A DNA stretch of 64,000 bases. Origin: Yarrowia lipolytica. Lineage: Eukaryota > Ascomycota > Dipodascomycetes > Dipodascales. The stretch spans positions 2,046,001-2,110,000 of the forward strand of contig NC_090770.1 of the NCBI RefSeq assembly GCF_001761485.1. Reading direction: 5' to 3'. The translations under genes were made by a program, and so were the position numbers. Positions within the stretch are counted from its first letter, which is position 1. Every line of letters starts with the position of its first letter. Of the stretch, positions 9,736 to 19,998 are shown in pieces. The notes beneath the pieces are model-generated. The model saw only the letters and a program-made list of their open reading frames with translations, was not told the DNA's origin and searched no databases.

Positions 9736-12700
9736 ATGATTATTGGTGTGAGTATGGCCTCTGTTGCCGGACAAATGATCCCGCTAACCCAGATTGATCC
9801 AAAGTACTACGATCTGAGGCCCCAGGCGGCCCAGACTGGGCTACTTTTGGTTCCAGCTGTCTTCGCTCTGTCTCTCATCGCCTATGGTCACAAAGCCGTC
9901 AAGTGGCAGCTCACAAACACTCTGCTTGTGCTCCAGATAATTCTACTGATCCCGCTGTATCAATTCGGTCCCGTGTGGGAGCTAGGATGTGCCATCGCTG
10001 GAACTCTGGTCATGCTGTACCGTGAGTCCTCCACGATCCATCTTTCCTATCACATTGCCCTCATCGCTTTTTCCTTCAGTCTGGTGGTCGCCAACATCAA
10101 CCGTCATCTGACACACGCATTTATGGGCGAGTTGGGATGCCAGACCGTCTCTGCAATCTGTCTGGTGGCCAACTCTCTAATTCTGTGCTACCTGCAACCG
10201 TCTTCCGAGTTCTATTCCAACTTGACCTTTGGATGGCTCCAAAAGACTCTCGACAGAGACATTGTGACCCAGGATAGCTTGGAAAAGACCCCCGACGCCC
10301 TCATCACCGAAAACGCCTTCTCAGACTTCAAGAGCTTCCAAAGGAAGTACCCTGAAGGAACCTCCTTCTCCACTCTGATCCAAAAGAGATACACTTGGTG
10401 GTATATCAAGGCCTCCACTTTTTTCCTTGGAGAGGTGCTGTTCCCTTTTGCTCAGCCCCTCCTTCTCAAGTCGCTCATTGTCCAGGTCACCAGCTATGAC
10501 GAGAAGCAAAACTCCAAGTACATGTCCAGAGCATTCACTCTGATTCTAGCTCTCGCAGGAATCGACTTTCTGGCCACCCTGGCGGCCACCAAGTTCCGAC
10601 GTCAGGTCACGACTATGGCCCTTCATATGATGGTTGGCCTGGGTGCTTTCATCCAGGACAAGATTTTCCGGCTGGAAACTATGCCCGAGTCGTCAGGTGA
10701 TATCATCAACCATTTCGCCACCGATATCACCAATGTGCTTCATGTGCCCTACTACTTTGACCAGCTGTGGAAGGCTCCTCTCCAGCTCATTGTCTGCACC
10801 TTCTTCCTCTACCAGCTGCTGTCGTATGCTGTTTTCTGGGGCCTTTTGGTGCTGGCTATTTGTGGACCAGTGTCTTACTTCCTTGCCAAAACCCAAAGCA
10901 TGGTTTATCGAAAGATGCAGAGCCAGCGATCCGCTCGATACTCGCTTGTGGGCCAGATGCTCAAGAATATCAAGACTCTCAAGTTCTACACTCTCGAGAA
11001 GCACACCTTTGACACTATTCGAGACATTAGATCCCGAGAAATCAACACCCTGAAGCGTGTTAACCAGATCAAGCTCTTCGATACTTTCCTGTGGCACACC
11101 TGCATCTTTCTGTGCTCTTTTGTCTCTCTCTATATGTTCAGAGAGCAGCATGGAGGCAAGCTCACTCTTGATGTGGTCTTCCCTACTATGGTTCTCTTCC
11201 AGATTCTGCAACAGCCCTTCAAGGTACTTCCTACCAATGTTTCTCTGCTTGTTGAGTCGGTTGTCTCTCTCAAGCGTGTTAGTGGTTTCCTGGATCACCC
11301 TGAGGACGGTGTAGATCGAGAGTCTCTCAACTTGGAAGAGACTTCTCAGCAGATTATCGATGACCTCAACAACAACGTTGATCTGATTTCCATCATTGGA
11401 AAGGTCGGTAGTGGAAAGAGTACTCTACTCGACATGATTGTTCAGAAGAGCCCCCAAGCCGTGGCTTACATGACCCAAGGACACTTCTTGCTCAATGCCA
11501 GTATCAAGGATAATATCATTTTTGGCTCGAATTTGGACGAGGAACGATACAAGACTGTCCTCTACCAGTGTGCACTTGTTCCAGATCTGGCCAACCTGAG
11601 CCATGGGGACCAGACGCTGATTGGTGATAAGGGTCTTTCTCTTTCTGGAGGCCAGCAGGCCCGAATCTCCATGGCTCGAGCTCTGTACTCTGGATACACC
11701 ATGTGTCTAGACGACCCTCTTGCTGCTCTGGATCAGCATGTGCAGAACCATGTGATTCGACATGCACTTGCATACGCTGAGTCTCAGATGGTTATGGCTA
11801 CCAACTCTCACAAGCTACTCGATTATGGAAGAGTCTACAATCTCGATACCCGTGGACAGGCTGCTATTGCTGCCAAGAAGAACCTTGAGGACCTGAGAGA
11901 GCCCAATGTTGTTCCCCAGGATATCAATGTGCAGCCTCCTGCTTCTCTACAGCAAGAGGAGATCACGACTAGTGGTCGAGTCAATTGGAGCGTCTACCGA
12001 CGGTACTTCCAGGAATTTGGCTTCTTCACTTTCACGGTCTTTATGATTTTTGCCATAGGATTTGCTGGTCTAGGTGTTGCCGCTGGTCTTGCTATTTCGC
12101 GAGCCAACGTTTTCTACTACCTCATGTTTGGACTTGTTGCTGGCCTTTCTGAGATCATTTCGAACCTCATTTTCCTTAAGGGAAGTTGTTCGGTTGGTCT
12201 CAAGATGCACTACAGACTGCTGACTTGTGTTATCACCTCCCCATTGGCCTTTTTTGTTTCTACCCCTATGGGTCGAGTTCTTAACCGACTCACTGCTGAT
12301 CTCAAGCTCACTGATGAAGAGGTTGCTAACAACGGCCGACTGTTTGTGTACTCGTGCATTGAGGCTGCCTTTGGCCTGGGTCTCATTGTTGCGGCTGCTC
12401 CTCTTTCCATCATCTTTGTGGCCGGTCTGCTGATGCTGTACAAGCACTACGAAGCCATCTACGTCAAGACTTCCCGTGAGCTCAAGCGAATTGTCGCTGC
12501 CACTTCTTCTCCAATTCTCACCATTCTCGGAGAGAGTATTGACGGTCGACATGTCATTTCTGCCTACAGCCGACAGCCTTACATGTCTGGTCGTCTTTGT
12601 GAGGCTCTTGATGAAAACAACAAGGCTCGATTCATCCAGGGTAACCTTGGATACTGGCTAGGTCTGCGTCTCAAGGGAATTGGCTGTGGCATCATCTTTG

Positions 12701-13692
12701 TTGCCGGTGCGCTTTCTCTGTTTGCTCTTGGGAGTGGTCAACTTTCGGTTGCTCTTCTTTCTCTGACTATGACCTATGCTCTGGGTATCACTAAGCATCT
12801 TGATGCCATTGTTTCTTCTTTGATCATGGTTGAGACCAACTCTGTGTCTGTTGAGCGAATTGTCGAGTGGATGGGCAATGAGAAGCAGGACCCTCTTGAT
12901 ACAGATGTTGAGGCCAACGGCTCTTCCGGTATTCCCTATCCTTCTGAGATTGATCTTCTCTCTGACAAACCTCCTCAAAAGATCTTCACCAAGGGTCACG
13001 TTCAGATTGAGGGCTGGAACGTGTTTTACGGCGACACTCAGGTGCTCAAGAACATCAACCTTGATATTCCAGGTGGCACAAAGCTGGCTATTGTTGGTCG
13101 AACTGGCTCTGGAAAGTCCACTCTGGTCAACTCTCTGTTTAGATTGGTGGAGCCTCGAACTGGAGAGGTGGACATTGATGGCTACAACATTGCCAAGGTT
13201 CCTCTTCTGGATCTTCGTGCTAACATGGCCATCATTCCCCAGGATTGCCAGGTCTTTGCTGGAACCGTGCGTCTCAACCTCGACCCTCATGATATTCATA
13301 CTGATGAGGAGCTTGTTTCTGCACTGCGAAGCTGCTCGTTGGACTTTGCTCTGGATATGCATTTGAGTGAAGATGGTTCCAACATCTCTACTGGCCAGCA
13401 GCAGTTGCTGTGTCTTGGTAGAGCTGTTCTCAAGAAGGCAGCTGTGGTGTGTCTCGATGAAGCCACGTCCTCGGTGGACAAGGACACTGAAAAGGTGGTG
13501 GGCTCTGTGTTGCAGAATGCATTTGCCAACTCCACTGTGATTACAATAGCCCATCGGCTGGAAACTGTTATAGATTCCGACAAGATTTGTGTGTTGGATA
13601 AGGGTGAGGTTGTGGAGTACGGGTCTCCTTCAGAGCTGCTGGCCAAGAAGGGTTTGTTTTACGAGCTCCACAAGTCGAACCGACTGGACTAA
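9736..13692 (+). CDS. ABCC/MRP-subfamily ABC transporter
   Basis: 1318 residues. Layout: short hydrophobic N-terminal region with about five helices (1-165), TMD1 (about 220-520), NBD1 (Walker A GKVGSGKST near 555, LSGGQ near 636, Walker B CLDDPLAALD), TMD2 (about 760-1050) and NBD2 (Walker A GRTGSGKST near 1121, signature ISTGQ near 1217, Walker B CLDEATSSVD). This is the domain order of vacuolar or plasma-membrane conjugate exporters such as Ycf1, Bpt1 and Ybt1. Substrates in the family are glutathione or other organic-anion conjugates and bile acids; here they are unknown. NBD1 is short between Walker A and Q-loop, and its H-loop position reads ATNSHK rather than TH, so it is probably non-hydrolytic. 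The start is uncertain: ATGs at 9736 and 9754 are in frame, and 9748-9792 has intron-like ends but is a multiple of three. The N-terminus is somewhat shorter than in Ycf1. Confidence 0.85.
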   Translation: MIIGVSMASVAGQMIPLTQIDPKYYDLRPQAAQTGLLLVPAVFALSLIAYGHKAVKWQLTNTLLVLQIILLIPLYQFGPVWELGCAIAGTLVMLYRESSTIHLSYHIALIAFSFSLVVANINRHLTHAFMGELGCQTVSAICLVANSLILCYLQPSSEFYSNLTFGWLQKTLDRDIVTQDSLEKTPDALITENAFSDFKSFQRKYPEGTSFSTLIQKRYTWWYIKASTFFLGEVLFPFAQPLLLKSLIVQVTSYDEKQNSKYMSRAFTLILALAGIDFLATLAATKFRRQVTTMALHMMVGLGAFIQDKIFRLETMPESSGDIINHFATDITNVLHVPYYFDQLWKAPLQLIVCTFFLYQLLSYAVFWGLLVLAICGPVSYFLAKTQSMVYRKMQSQRSARYSLVGQMLKNIKTLKFYTLEKHTFDTIRDIRSREINTLKRVNQIKLFDTFLWHTCIFLCSFVSLYMFREQHGGKLTLDVVFPTMVLFQILQQPFKVLPTNVSLLVESVVSLKRVSGFLDHPEDGVDRESLNLEETSQQIIDDLNNNVDLISIIGKVGSGKSTLLDMIVQKSPQAVAYMTQGHFLLNASIKDNIIFGSNLDEERYKTVLYQCALVPDLANLSHGDQTLIGDKGLSLSGGQQARISMARALYSGYTMCLDDPLAALDQHVQNHVIRHALAYAESQMVMATNSHKLLDYGRVYNLDTRGQAAIAAKKNLEDLREPNVVPQDINVQPPASLQQEEITTSGRVNWSVYRRYFQEFGFFTFTVFMIFAIGFAGLGVAAGLAISRANVFYYLMFGLVAGLSEIISNLIFLKGSCSVGLKMHYRLLTCVITSPLAFFVSTPMGRVLNRLTADLKLTDEEVANNGRLFVYSCIEAAFGLGLIVAAAPLSIIFVAGLLMLYKHYEAIYVKTSRELKRIVAATSSPILTILGESIDGRHVISAYSRQPYMSGRLCEALDENNKARFIQGNLGYWLGLRLKGIGCGIIFVAGALSLFALGSGQLSVALLSLTMTYALGITKHLDAIVSSLIMVETNSVSVERIVEWMGNEKQDPLDTDVEANGSSGIPYPSEIDLLSDKPPQKIFTKGHVQIEGWNVFYGDTQVLKNINLDIPGGTKLAIVGRTGSGKSTLVNSLFRLVEPRTGEVDIDGYNIAKVPLLDLRANMAIIPQDCQVFAGTVRLNLDPHDIHTDEELVSALRSCSLDFALDMHLSEDGSNISTGQQQLLCLGRAVLKKAAVVCLDEATSSVDKDTEKVVGSVLQNAFANSTVITIAHRLETVIDSDKICVLDKGEVVEYGSPSELLAKKGLFYELHKSNRLD
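9748..9792 (+). other. candidate 45-bp in-frame intron in the ABC transporter gene
   Basis: Starts GTGAGT and ends GCTAACCCAG, exactly the signals of the proven-looking introns in this window. The length is 45, a multiple of three, with no stop, so spliced and unspliced forms would both be open and would differ by 15 residues. It contains the second ATG at 9754. Confidence 0.5.
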
Positions 13693-14021
13693 ACGAAAAT
13701 GTTTATAGATGATTTAAAATGAGATACTTGATCTTCGTGGAATATGATGGCTTGTGTGTCAAGTAAAGTACCCATTGTAGTTATCTAAGTTAAGTAATAT
13801 GGTTAAGCGTTGGAAGTAGCCATTGTAGCGATGTCAGCACTCTACTGGTGCAGAACTCCAGTGACTTTTGAAGGGTTCGGCTGTAGAATTAGTTTCAATT
13901 GCACCAAGCTATTCAAAAAAATGTTTATATATAATAACCCTTTTCTCATCATCGTGGTGCTCATAATATTAAAACATCGTACAGTAATATGAGGTCCTCC
14001 TCCGCCACCTGTATCACTGTG
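13693..14021. other. intergenic region between ABC transporter and FKBP genes
   Basis: Same-strand spacer of about 330 bases. It has AT-rich segments near 13915-13975 that could form the transporter 3' end and then the FKBP promoter. No gene seen. Confidence 0.5.
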
Positions 14022-14029
14022 TGACGTCA
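14022..14029. promoter_or_regulatory. perfect CRE-type site TGACGTCA upstream of the ER FKBP gene
   Basis: The palindrome TGACGTCA lies about 120 bases before the FKBP ATG. bZIP factors of the ATF/CREB group bind this site. A link to stress control of an ER folding enzyme is inference. Confidence 0.4.
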
Positions 14030-14147
14030 CGCATGTACATGTACTGCACTGTGCATAAAGTTCAAGGTCCACGTTTCGCCTTCGTCAAGAACACTATCGT
14101 GTCTCGACGCCTCCTTTCTTCTCCACTGTAACACCACACTTTACACA

Positions 14148-14716
14148 ATGGCCCGAATTATTGTTCTCATTGTTGCCTTCATGGCTCTTATCGCCGGCGT
14201 TTTTGCCACTGAGGAGAAGCTGGCCAAGCTCCAGATTGGTGAGTTTGATGGGATGGATCAGAGCATGTTGTGAGATCACGGGAATGGCAACACGACACAC
14301 GCAAGTGTTACAGGATGGATATCGTGTTGGACGGATTCAATTGCGGAATCATTGCGCACATACTAACTTCAGGCATTCTCAAGAAGATTTCTCCCGAGGA
14401 GTGCACCCAGAAGGCCAGAAAGGGCGACACCGTGTCTGTGCACTACACCGGCAAGCTTGAGGACGGCACCGTGTTCGACTCCTCCGTCGAGCGAGGCCAG
14501 CCCATCCAGTTCCCCCTTGGCACTGGACGAGTCATCCCCGGCTGGGACCAGGGTATTCTCGGCATGTGCGTTGGCGAGAAGCGAAAGCTCACCATCCCCC
14601 CTCATCTTGCCTACGGCAAGCAGGGCGCTGGCCGAGTCATTCCTCCGGACTCCACCCTCATTTTCACCACCGAGCTCGTTTCTATCGACAACGACGGTGA
14701 CCGAGATGAGCTCTAA
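14148..14716 (+). CDS. FPR2: ER-lumenal FKBP-type peptidyl-prolyl isomerase (one intron)
   Basis: Spliced from 14148-14238 and 14373-14716, giving 144 residues. The first 20 residues ([20 protein letters not shown]) are a clear signal peptide. The rest is one FKBP domain with the usual active-site blocks [45 protein letters not shown] and PPDSTLIF. The tail GDRDEL is a variant of the HDEL/KDEL retrieval signal, so the protein should stay in the ER. Size and layout match FKBP2/Fpr2, which speeds prolyl isomerisation during secretory protein folding. The intron has GTGAGT and ACTAACTTCAG and joins IG to ILKK in phase. The exon 1 frame stops soon after the donor, so splicing is required for the domain. 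Confidence 0.9.
14239..14372 (+). other. spliceosomal intron of the FKBP gene
   Basis: 134 bases, GTGAGT at the donor, TACTAAC branch site three bases before the terminal CAG. Removal joins the signal peptide exon to the FKBP domain in frame. Confidence 0.9.
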
Positions 14717-15032
14717 GCTCCTGGCCATGTAGCTCTACCAAAATATATCTAAACCCGTCTTATTGCAATTTTAGTTCCGCCCCTTCCCACAGTCGCAACT
14801 GTAGAGCCGCTTTAATGTCAGCAGCAGTATGTACAGTAATAGGCAGCCCGTAGGATTCGGTTGGGGGCTTAGCCTCTTTCAGCCCCACAATTCCACCCAG
14901 AGTTAATAGCTAGCCTTGGTACTTAAAAGGTAGCCCGGTTGGGTGTCTAGTTTATATACATTTAAGACTGCCATTTAGACACTGCGTTGTTTTCCACACC
15001 TTATGCAAGCTTCGGCTCTACCATAAAACTGC
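14717..15032. other. intergenic region between FKBP and NMNAT genes
   Basis: Same-strand spacer of 316 bases. A TTTATATACA box at about 14950-14959 lies 75 bases before the next ATG and may be its TATA element. Confidence 0.45.
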
Positions 15033-16248
15033 ATGTCCCTCTACACCCTTGTGAGAGCTGCGGCCACCCATTCCAGGCCGCCAGCGGGCACCAATTTCAA
15101 AGCGGAAATCGACGACTTTATGCGTGGCGACGAACGGGTTCGACTGTTAGGGGACATGCCCAGGAAGGGCTCTCGTGTGGTTGTGTTGGACTCGTCCTTC
15201 AACCCCCCGCATTATGCTCACTTAGAGCTGGCCATGTTAGGGATGACACACACAAAAGACAACTGGTGAGTAAAGGAGGATGCCGGGGTGCTGGGGGGGC
15301 ACTTGGCTGGTTCTTGGGCTTGTCACGGACTTCCCTCAGCTATTTGCTGGTCTGTTATCTTGTGAGACGGGTCAACTGGACAAGCCAGGTGCATATTATC
15401 ACGTTTTTAACCGGACTTGATGCAGCACGACATGCGTGGTGGGGGTAGGTCTTTGTTAGATGGGTATGGCCATTACCTGTCTGTTTCAGGATGCAAAACT
15501 AGGATCTATGGACCATTACCAGTTCTTCCCATCATGGAGCACAACTTGTGTTGTTGTGGACCCCGGATTTATGAACCTTGAGGGCCGCGTTCTTGAGAAA
15601 ACATGATCCAGCTACACTACCATGCGAATGCGCTATTTTACACCTCTTGAGACCGTCCTGATGAACAGGTCTTGCTCTTCTGATGTTTTTCACGCGCTCT
15701 CGATCATCCACCGCTAACCCAGCATTCTCCTCTTGTTATCAATCACCAACGCAGACAAGAAGCCAGCGCCAGCAGCGTTCCAACAGAGACTGGAGATGAT
15801 GGAGCTGTTCAAAAGAAGCATCGATGCAGAAGTCGTTCTTGGCCTCACAAAAGAGCCGTATTTTGTGGACAAATACAAGGTCATCAAGCGACTACTGGCC
15901 AGCCACGGCCTGACTCCCCACCTGCACTTCCCCATGGGCCTGGACACGTTAGTGAGACTGGTGGATCAAAAATACTACAAGGAGCCCGTTTCCGAGGCAC
16001 TAAAGGGCTTCTTCCAGGACTGCCACGTGCATGTGCTCACCCGGGACGATATCCACTTTAATATGAAGGAACTACCAGAACAATGGCAACGCCACATCCA
16101 CATGTCGAAACACTCGTCCAAAACCGATGGCGTGTCTTCCTCAAACGTCAGAGCGCTGGTGAAGAGCCACAAGCGCCACCACGAATTCGAGAGGCTAGTT
16201 CCGCCGCAAATCCTCGCCTACATTGTTGAGCATGGCCTGTACAAATAG
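15033..16248 (+). CDS. POF1: nicotinamide mononucleotide adenylyltransferase (Pof1-like; one intron)
   Basis: Spliced from 15033-15265 and 15723-16248, giving 252 residues, close to yeast Pof1. The nucleotidyltransferase motif SFNPPHYAHLELA (residues 55-67, the family GxFNPxHxxH) is in exon 1. The second motif SSSNVRAL, equivalent to the ISSTxxR loop that holds ATP, is near the C-terminus. The enzyme family joins NMN and ATP to make NAD+. The junction codon is split (TG plus C, Cys78), giving DNCILLLLSITNADKK. Exon 1 alone runs into a stop after the donor. The Pof1 assignment rests on size and motif layout; other NMNAT-like nucleotidyltransferases remain possible. Confidence 0.8.
15266..15722 (+). 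other. spliceosomal intron of the NMNAT-like gene
   Basis: 457 bases, the longest clear intron in the window. It begins GTGAGT and ends GCTAACCCAG. Confidence 0.85.
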
Positions 16249-17034
16249 TTCTTCTCATGTACATACTATATATTTGACTAGTAGTTTACTTTGAAAAAGC
16301 AAGGGTATTAAAGTGTGTAAGGTGATTTAACTATAAGGATGGAACAATATCAGTGTCTTGTGTCTTGTGTCTTCTTTCCGCGGATGGTCATGGGTCGTCA
16401 CGTTTTATTCAGCCTTATTCTTATGGAAGCGCAGAACAATGGGCTGTTCATGGGTGTACACTTATAACATAGCGTTCATTATTGCCATCTCCTAGATGGG
16501 AACTGTTCACGCGGTCGTCACGGGGGTATTTGATACCACAACTATGTATGAGTACTTTTAACGGTGATGCGAATGTGCTCTTGATTTTTTTGTCCATCAA
16601 AATCAGGGTGTTATCCTTACCTGCTTGTGGAATCAGTTCACGCCATTCTCAGGAGAAGAGTCTAGTTGATGGTTACGTTGGCCGAAGCAGAGTAATTCAC
16701 CAAGTTAGGCTTCCCCCGTTGCTCGTATTTGTTCACAGGGGTATATGATTGCGTCGCCAAAACCACCTCTCACTTGGACAGTATCACCCACTTGCGCCAT
16801 CTCCTGTCCCTCTTCATGCACCTGATGTCCTCGGTAAAGTTCGCTACGATGAGATATGCAGGTTTATGCAGCGAAGTCAGCGAGTTTGTTTGGAGCCCTC
16901 CCAATGTGTACGGGTTGCCGGGGTAACGCATGTAAACAATACATACAAAGACGAGACCCAAAGTCACCTCTACAGCATGATCATAAAAAATAAGGGGGAC
17001 TCTTCTCAACCTCAGACCGAACACCACGCAGACC
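16249..17034. other. intergenic region upstream of the BIR gene
   Basis: About 790 bases. It holds a short (TGTCTTG)-type direct repeat near 16352-16373 and a palindrome TCCGCGGA at 16377-16384. No coding frame or RNA gene is supported. Confidence 0.5.
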
Positions 17035-18969
17035 ATGTCGAAAAACAGCAACCACGACCGCATGGTCGCCTACACGGAGCGACTGGCGTCCTTTGAAGAA
17101 GCCCGACTTCCTCGGCGGAGAAAGAAGGTCCAATGGCCTCATGAACACCCGGATCCAGAGCAGTTGGCCAAGGCAGGATTCTATTTCAACCCCAGAGTCG
17201 AGAGTCCAGACAATGTCACATGTTTCTTGTGTGAATGTTCGCTGGACGGCTGGGAGCTCGATGACTGTCCTCTCAAAGAGCATCTGGAGCACTCTCGGGG
17301 GTGTTCTTGGGCCACCATTCTGTCCAAGGACTGGCAGAATGAAAAGAATCACGACCCTCACTGCAAAGAGAACATAGGCATGCGACTCACCACCTTTGAC
17401 AACAAATGGCCTCTGGAGAAGAAGCGGGGCTGGCCAACGTCGCTCAAACTGGCCGAGGCAGGCTTCTACTTTGCGCCTACGGTAGCCGAAGAGGATCTGG
17501 TTGTGTGCGCCTACTGCGACATTTCCCTTGACGGATGGGAAAGAACAGATGACCCTCTTCATGAGCATGAGCGACGACGTCCCGAGTGCTACTTTTTCAC
17601 CAGCATGAAGAAGGAGGAGGCTACTACCAAGAAGAAACGAAGATCTTCTAAGCGAGCTTCCAAGAAGATTGAAGAAGTCGCCGATGAGAGTGTTGTCATT
17701 TTACAGCAGCCTGACAATGGGAGTGTTCAGATTCTGTCGGATCCCGAAGAGGAGCCAGCCCCCCAGCCCATTAGATCCAAGAAGGAGGGCCGACGACCAA
17801 GCGCAAAGACTGCTCCGAAGATCAGACAGGTGTCTGTAGAAGAAGAGCTTGCCAAGCTGCAGAAGGAAATGGAGGAGGATGGAGACATCAGTGTTGCCTT
17901 GGAGCAAAAGGAGGATGTTTCTGACTTTGAGGTTGACCTTGAGCTCAGCGAGATGGCAAAACAGGCCGATTCTCTGGTCCATAACTTTGATGAAGGTATC
18001 AGCGACTTTGAAGAACCTCACCACAACCACCAGCATGAGCCTACTCCTGTCAGATCCAACAAGCGACCTTCTAATGTCTTCCAGGATGATCCTGCACCTC
18101 CTGCCAAGCGACGAAAGTCTTCTGTGGTTCCTTCTGCACCAGTTGCTCGAATTTCTCTGCCTATTTCCGAGGGTACCAATAATTGGGAGGTTTTCTCTGG
18201 ATCGTCTTCTCCAGCTCCTCAAGAGCACGAAGTGGACAAAGGAGAAGACGGCGGTGATGACAATGATGATGAGGAAGACGACGACGACGACCATGAGGAC
18301 GATGAGGACGATGGGGACGATGAGGACGATGAGGATGAGGACCAGTTCGTGGGGGCTAAGGAAAACCTCACCGAGGAGGACTGTGTGGTTGTTTCTCCTG
18401 CCAAGCCTCTTGAGAAGATTCTTGCCAACGACGTGCAAGCTCATGTGGAACATGAAGTTGAGGAGCCCGCTCGTGAGGAACAAGAAAAGGAGCAAGTTCC
18501 GGTTCAGGAGGAGGAGGAGGAGGAGGAGGAAGGAAAACGGGAAGAACCTGTTCAGGAGGAAGCCCAGTCAAACAAAACTACAGATACCCATAGCACTCCT
18601 GCTGACTCTGAGAGGCGAGACTCTGAGCGTCGGTCGAGGGCAATCACCCGATCTCCTCTTGCTGTTCGCAACCTCAACCAAATCGTTACCACCAAATCCG
18701 CCACCAGCACTCCAGCACGGTCCAAAGCGAGCCAGTCTCTACAATGGGAGCCTGTGGACTGCGACCAGGTCTTTGACGTGTGTGAGTCGAGTCCTCATAA
18801 GGAGCCTGATCACATCCTCGACATGACAATCACGGAGTGGTACAAGTACCAGTCAGTAGAGGCCGAGAAGCGGCTCATGGAAAAGTGCAACCGAATGGTC
18901 GAGGTTGTGCAGCGAGAAGGCCAGAGGGCGCTGAACCATATCAAGGCTCTTCCCACAGTTGATGGGTAG
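17035..18969 (+). CDS. BIR1: BIR-domain chromosomal passenger protein (Bir1/survivin family)
   Basis: 644 residues. Two BIR zinc domains are intact: Cys63, Cys66, His83, Cys90 and Cys158, Cys161, His178, Cys185, each with the spacing C-x2-C-x16-H-x6-C and the family sequence SLDGWE. A long disordered middle follows, with basic patches, a very acidic tract (residues about 402-440, almost all Asp/Glu) and a second Glu run. The last 60 residues form a helical segment (HILDMTITEWYKYQSVEAEKRL) that could be the part that packs with borealin and INCENP. Fungal Bir1/Cut17 proteins have this layout. As part of the Aurora B complex, they act at centromeres and the spindle midzone; they are not caspase inhibitors. 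The start is the first ATG of an uninterrupted frame. Confidence 0.87.
   Translation: MSKNSNHDRMVAYTERLASFEEARLPRRRKKVQWPHEHPDPEQLAKAGFYFNPRVESPDNVTCFLCECSLDGWELDDCPLKEHLEHSRGCSWATILSKDWQNEKNHDPHCKENIGMRLTTFDNKWPLEKKRGWPTSLKLAEAGFYFAPTVAEEDLVVCAYCDISLDGWERTDDPLHEHERRRPECYFFTSMKKEEATTKKKRRSSKRASKKIEEVADESVVILQQPDNGSVQILSDPEEEPAPQPIRSKKEGRRPSAKTAPKIRQVSVEEELAKLQKEMEEDGDISVALEQKEDVSDFEVDLELSEMAKQADSLVHNFDEGISDFEEPHHNHQHEPTPVRSNKRPSNVFQDDPAPPAKRRKSSVVPSAPVARISLPISEGTNNWEVFSGSSSPAPQEHEVDKGEDGGDDNDDEEDDDDDHEDDEDDGDDEDDEDEDQFVGAKENLTEEDCVVVSPAKPLEKILANDVQAHVEHEVEEPAREEQEKEQVPVQEEEEEEEEGKREEPVQEEAQSNKTTDTHSTPADSERRDSERRSRAITRSPLAVRNLNQIVTTKSATSTPARSKASQSLQWEPVDCDQVFDVCESSPHKEPDHILDMTITEWYKYQSVEAEKRLMEKCNRMVEVVQREGQRALNHIKALPTVDG
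18232..18345 (+). repeat. acidic low-complexity tract within the BIR protein gene
   Basis: GAC/GAT/GAG-rich coding tract, giving about 30 mostly Asp and Glu residues. Purine-rich repeats like this are prone to length change between strains. Confidence 0.7.
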
Positions 18970-19998
18970 TGCTCTACAAGAACCAAATCTAACCTGCTTA
19001 TATAACGGAATATTATTTATAGATATTTATATACAAGTACTGTACTGTAGGTACATACTCTACCGGTGCAGTACATACAATCCCCTGACGTATCCACTTG
19101 ATGCTAAGGCATCTGTGACAGACTCATTCGGCGCGCTCAGTTCTATGTAGCGTAAGTAGCCGATCAAGTAAACTACTTACAAGCTGTACAGTAATCACCC
19201 CAACTGACTCACTGCCGAACATGCGATCCGAGTAAAAAGTAGGTCTGTCAAAAGTAAGTGACACGAAAATTTTGCACACGAATGGTGTGCACGAATGGCA
19301 GCAACTCATTCAACCTGGCTGTCATTACCCCACCATCTCCTCCCCATAACCGCTGCCCGCATAGAAGCCGGTATAGAATGTCGTTGTCACATTCCACAGC
19401 CCCGCGCTAACGCATTGTTTACTACTTTTTGCAGATTTGACAGGTGACAGCTGACTCCGAATCGGATATTATCGTCTGCCACTTTTAAATCATTCTGTCG
19501 CGTGGCTGATAACTGAACGCGGCGACTTCTGACGTATTCACCTATCCACCCAGCCTCGCCACCATGCGCAGCACTGTGCCTTCGTGCATTAGTGCCATAT
19601 TCTGACACACAGCAGGAGCCACTTACAAATACAAGTCTAGACAACGTTGGAGTGTATGCGGTGTACATACCGTATATGTTGTATTGTGGCTGTTTGTTCA
19701 TTAACGGACGTGCTCGTACATATACTGTACATAGAGGAGGGGGCTGAGTAAGGTGGATCTCCCCAGACTTCAACTACGATACTGGGCTGTACCTATTGCA
19801 GTCCAACTACAATACAGTATGGACGCCCTCCACACCTTGTGTGGCCCACTAGCTAATACTTGTAGTACACAGCTTGACCAACTACTAATGCTTCCACCAC
19901 TAATACAGATGCGATTTATTTGTTATGAGTCTTGTACAGTTATTCGTAGTGAGTCTGCTCGTCTCCTGCAGCAGCTCAGATGTGTTGTGTGTGGCACA
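18970..19998. other. convergent intergenic region
   Basis: About 1 kb between the converging BIR and Pumilio genes. It contains a GTAC motif cluster at 19031-19080 (ATACAAGTACTGTACTGTAG and GTACATAC words). No gene is supported. Confidence 0.5.

Noticed and set aside
9707-9739. Short upstream ATG frame (10 codons) before the ABC transporter
   Set aside because: It overlaps the main ATG in another frame. It may be in the leader, but the transcription start is unknown, so it is not called.
12658-13554. 298-codon open frame opposite the ABC transporter NBD2
   Set aside because: Antisense shadow of a strongly conserved domain.
16377-16384. TCCGCGGA as a pleiotropic drug response element
   Set aside because: A perfect match, but single, about 650 bases from the next gene, and that gene is a mitotic protein with no expected link to drug response.
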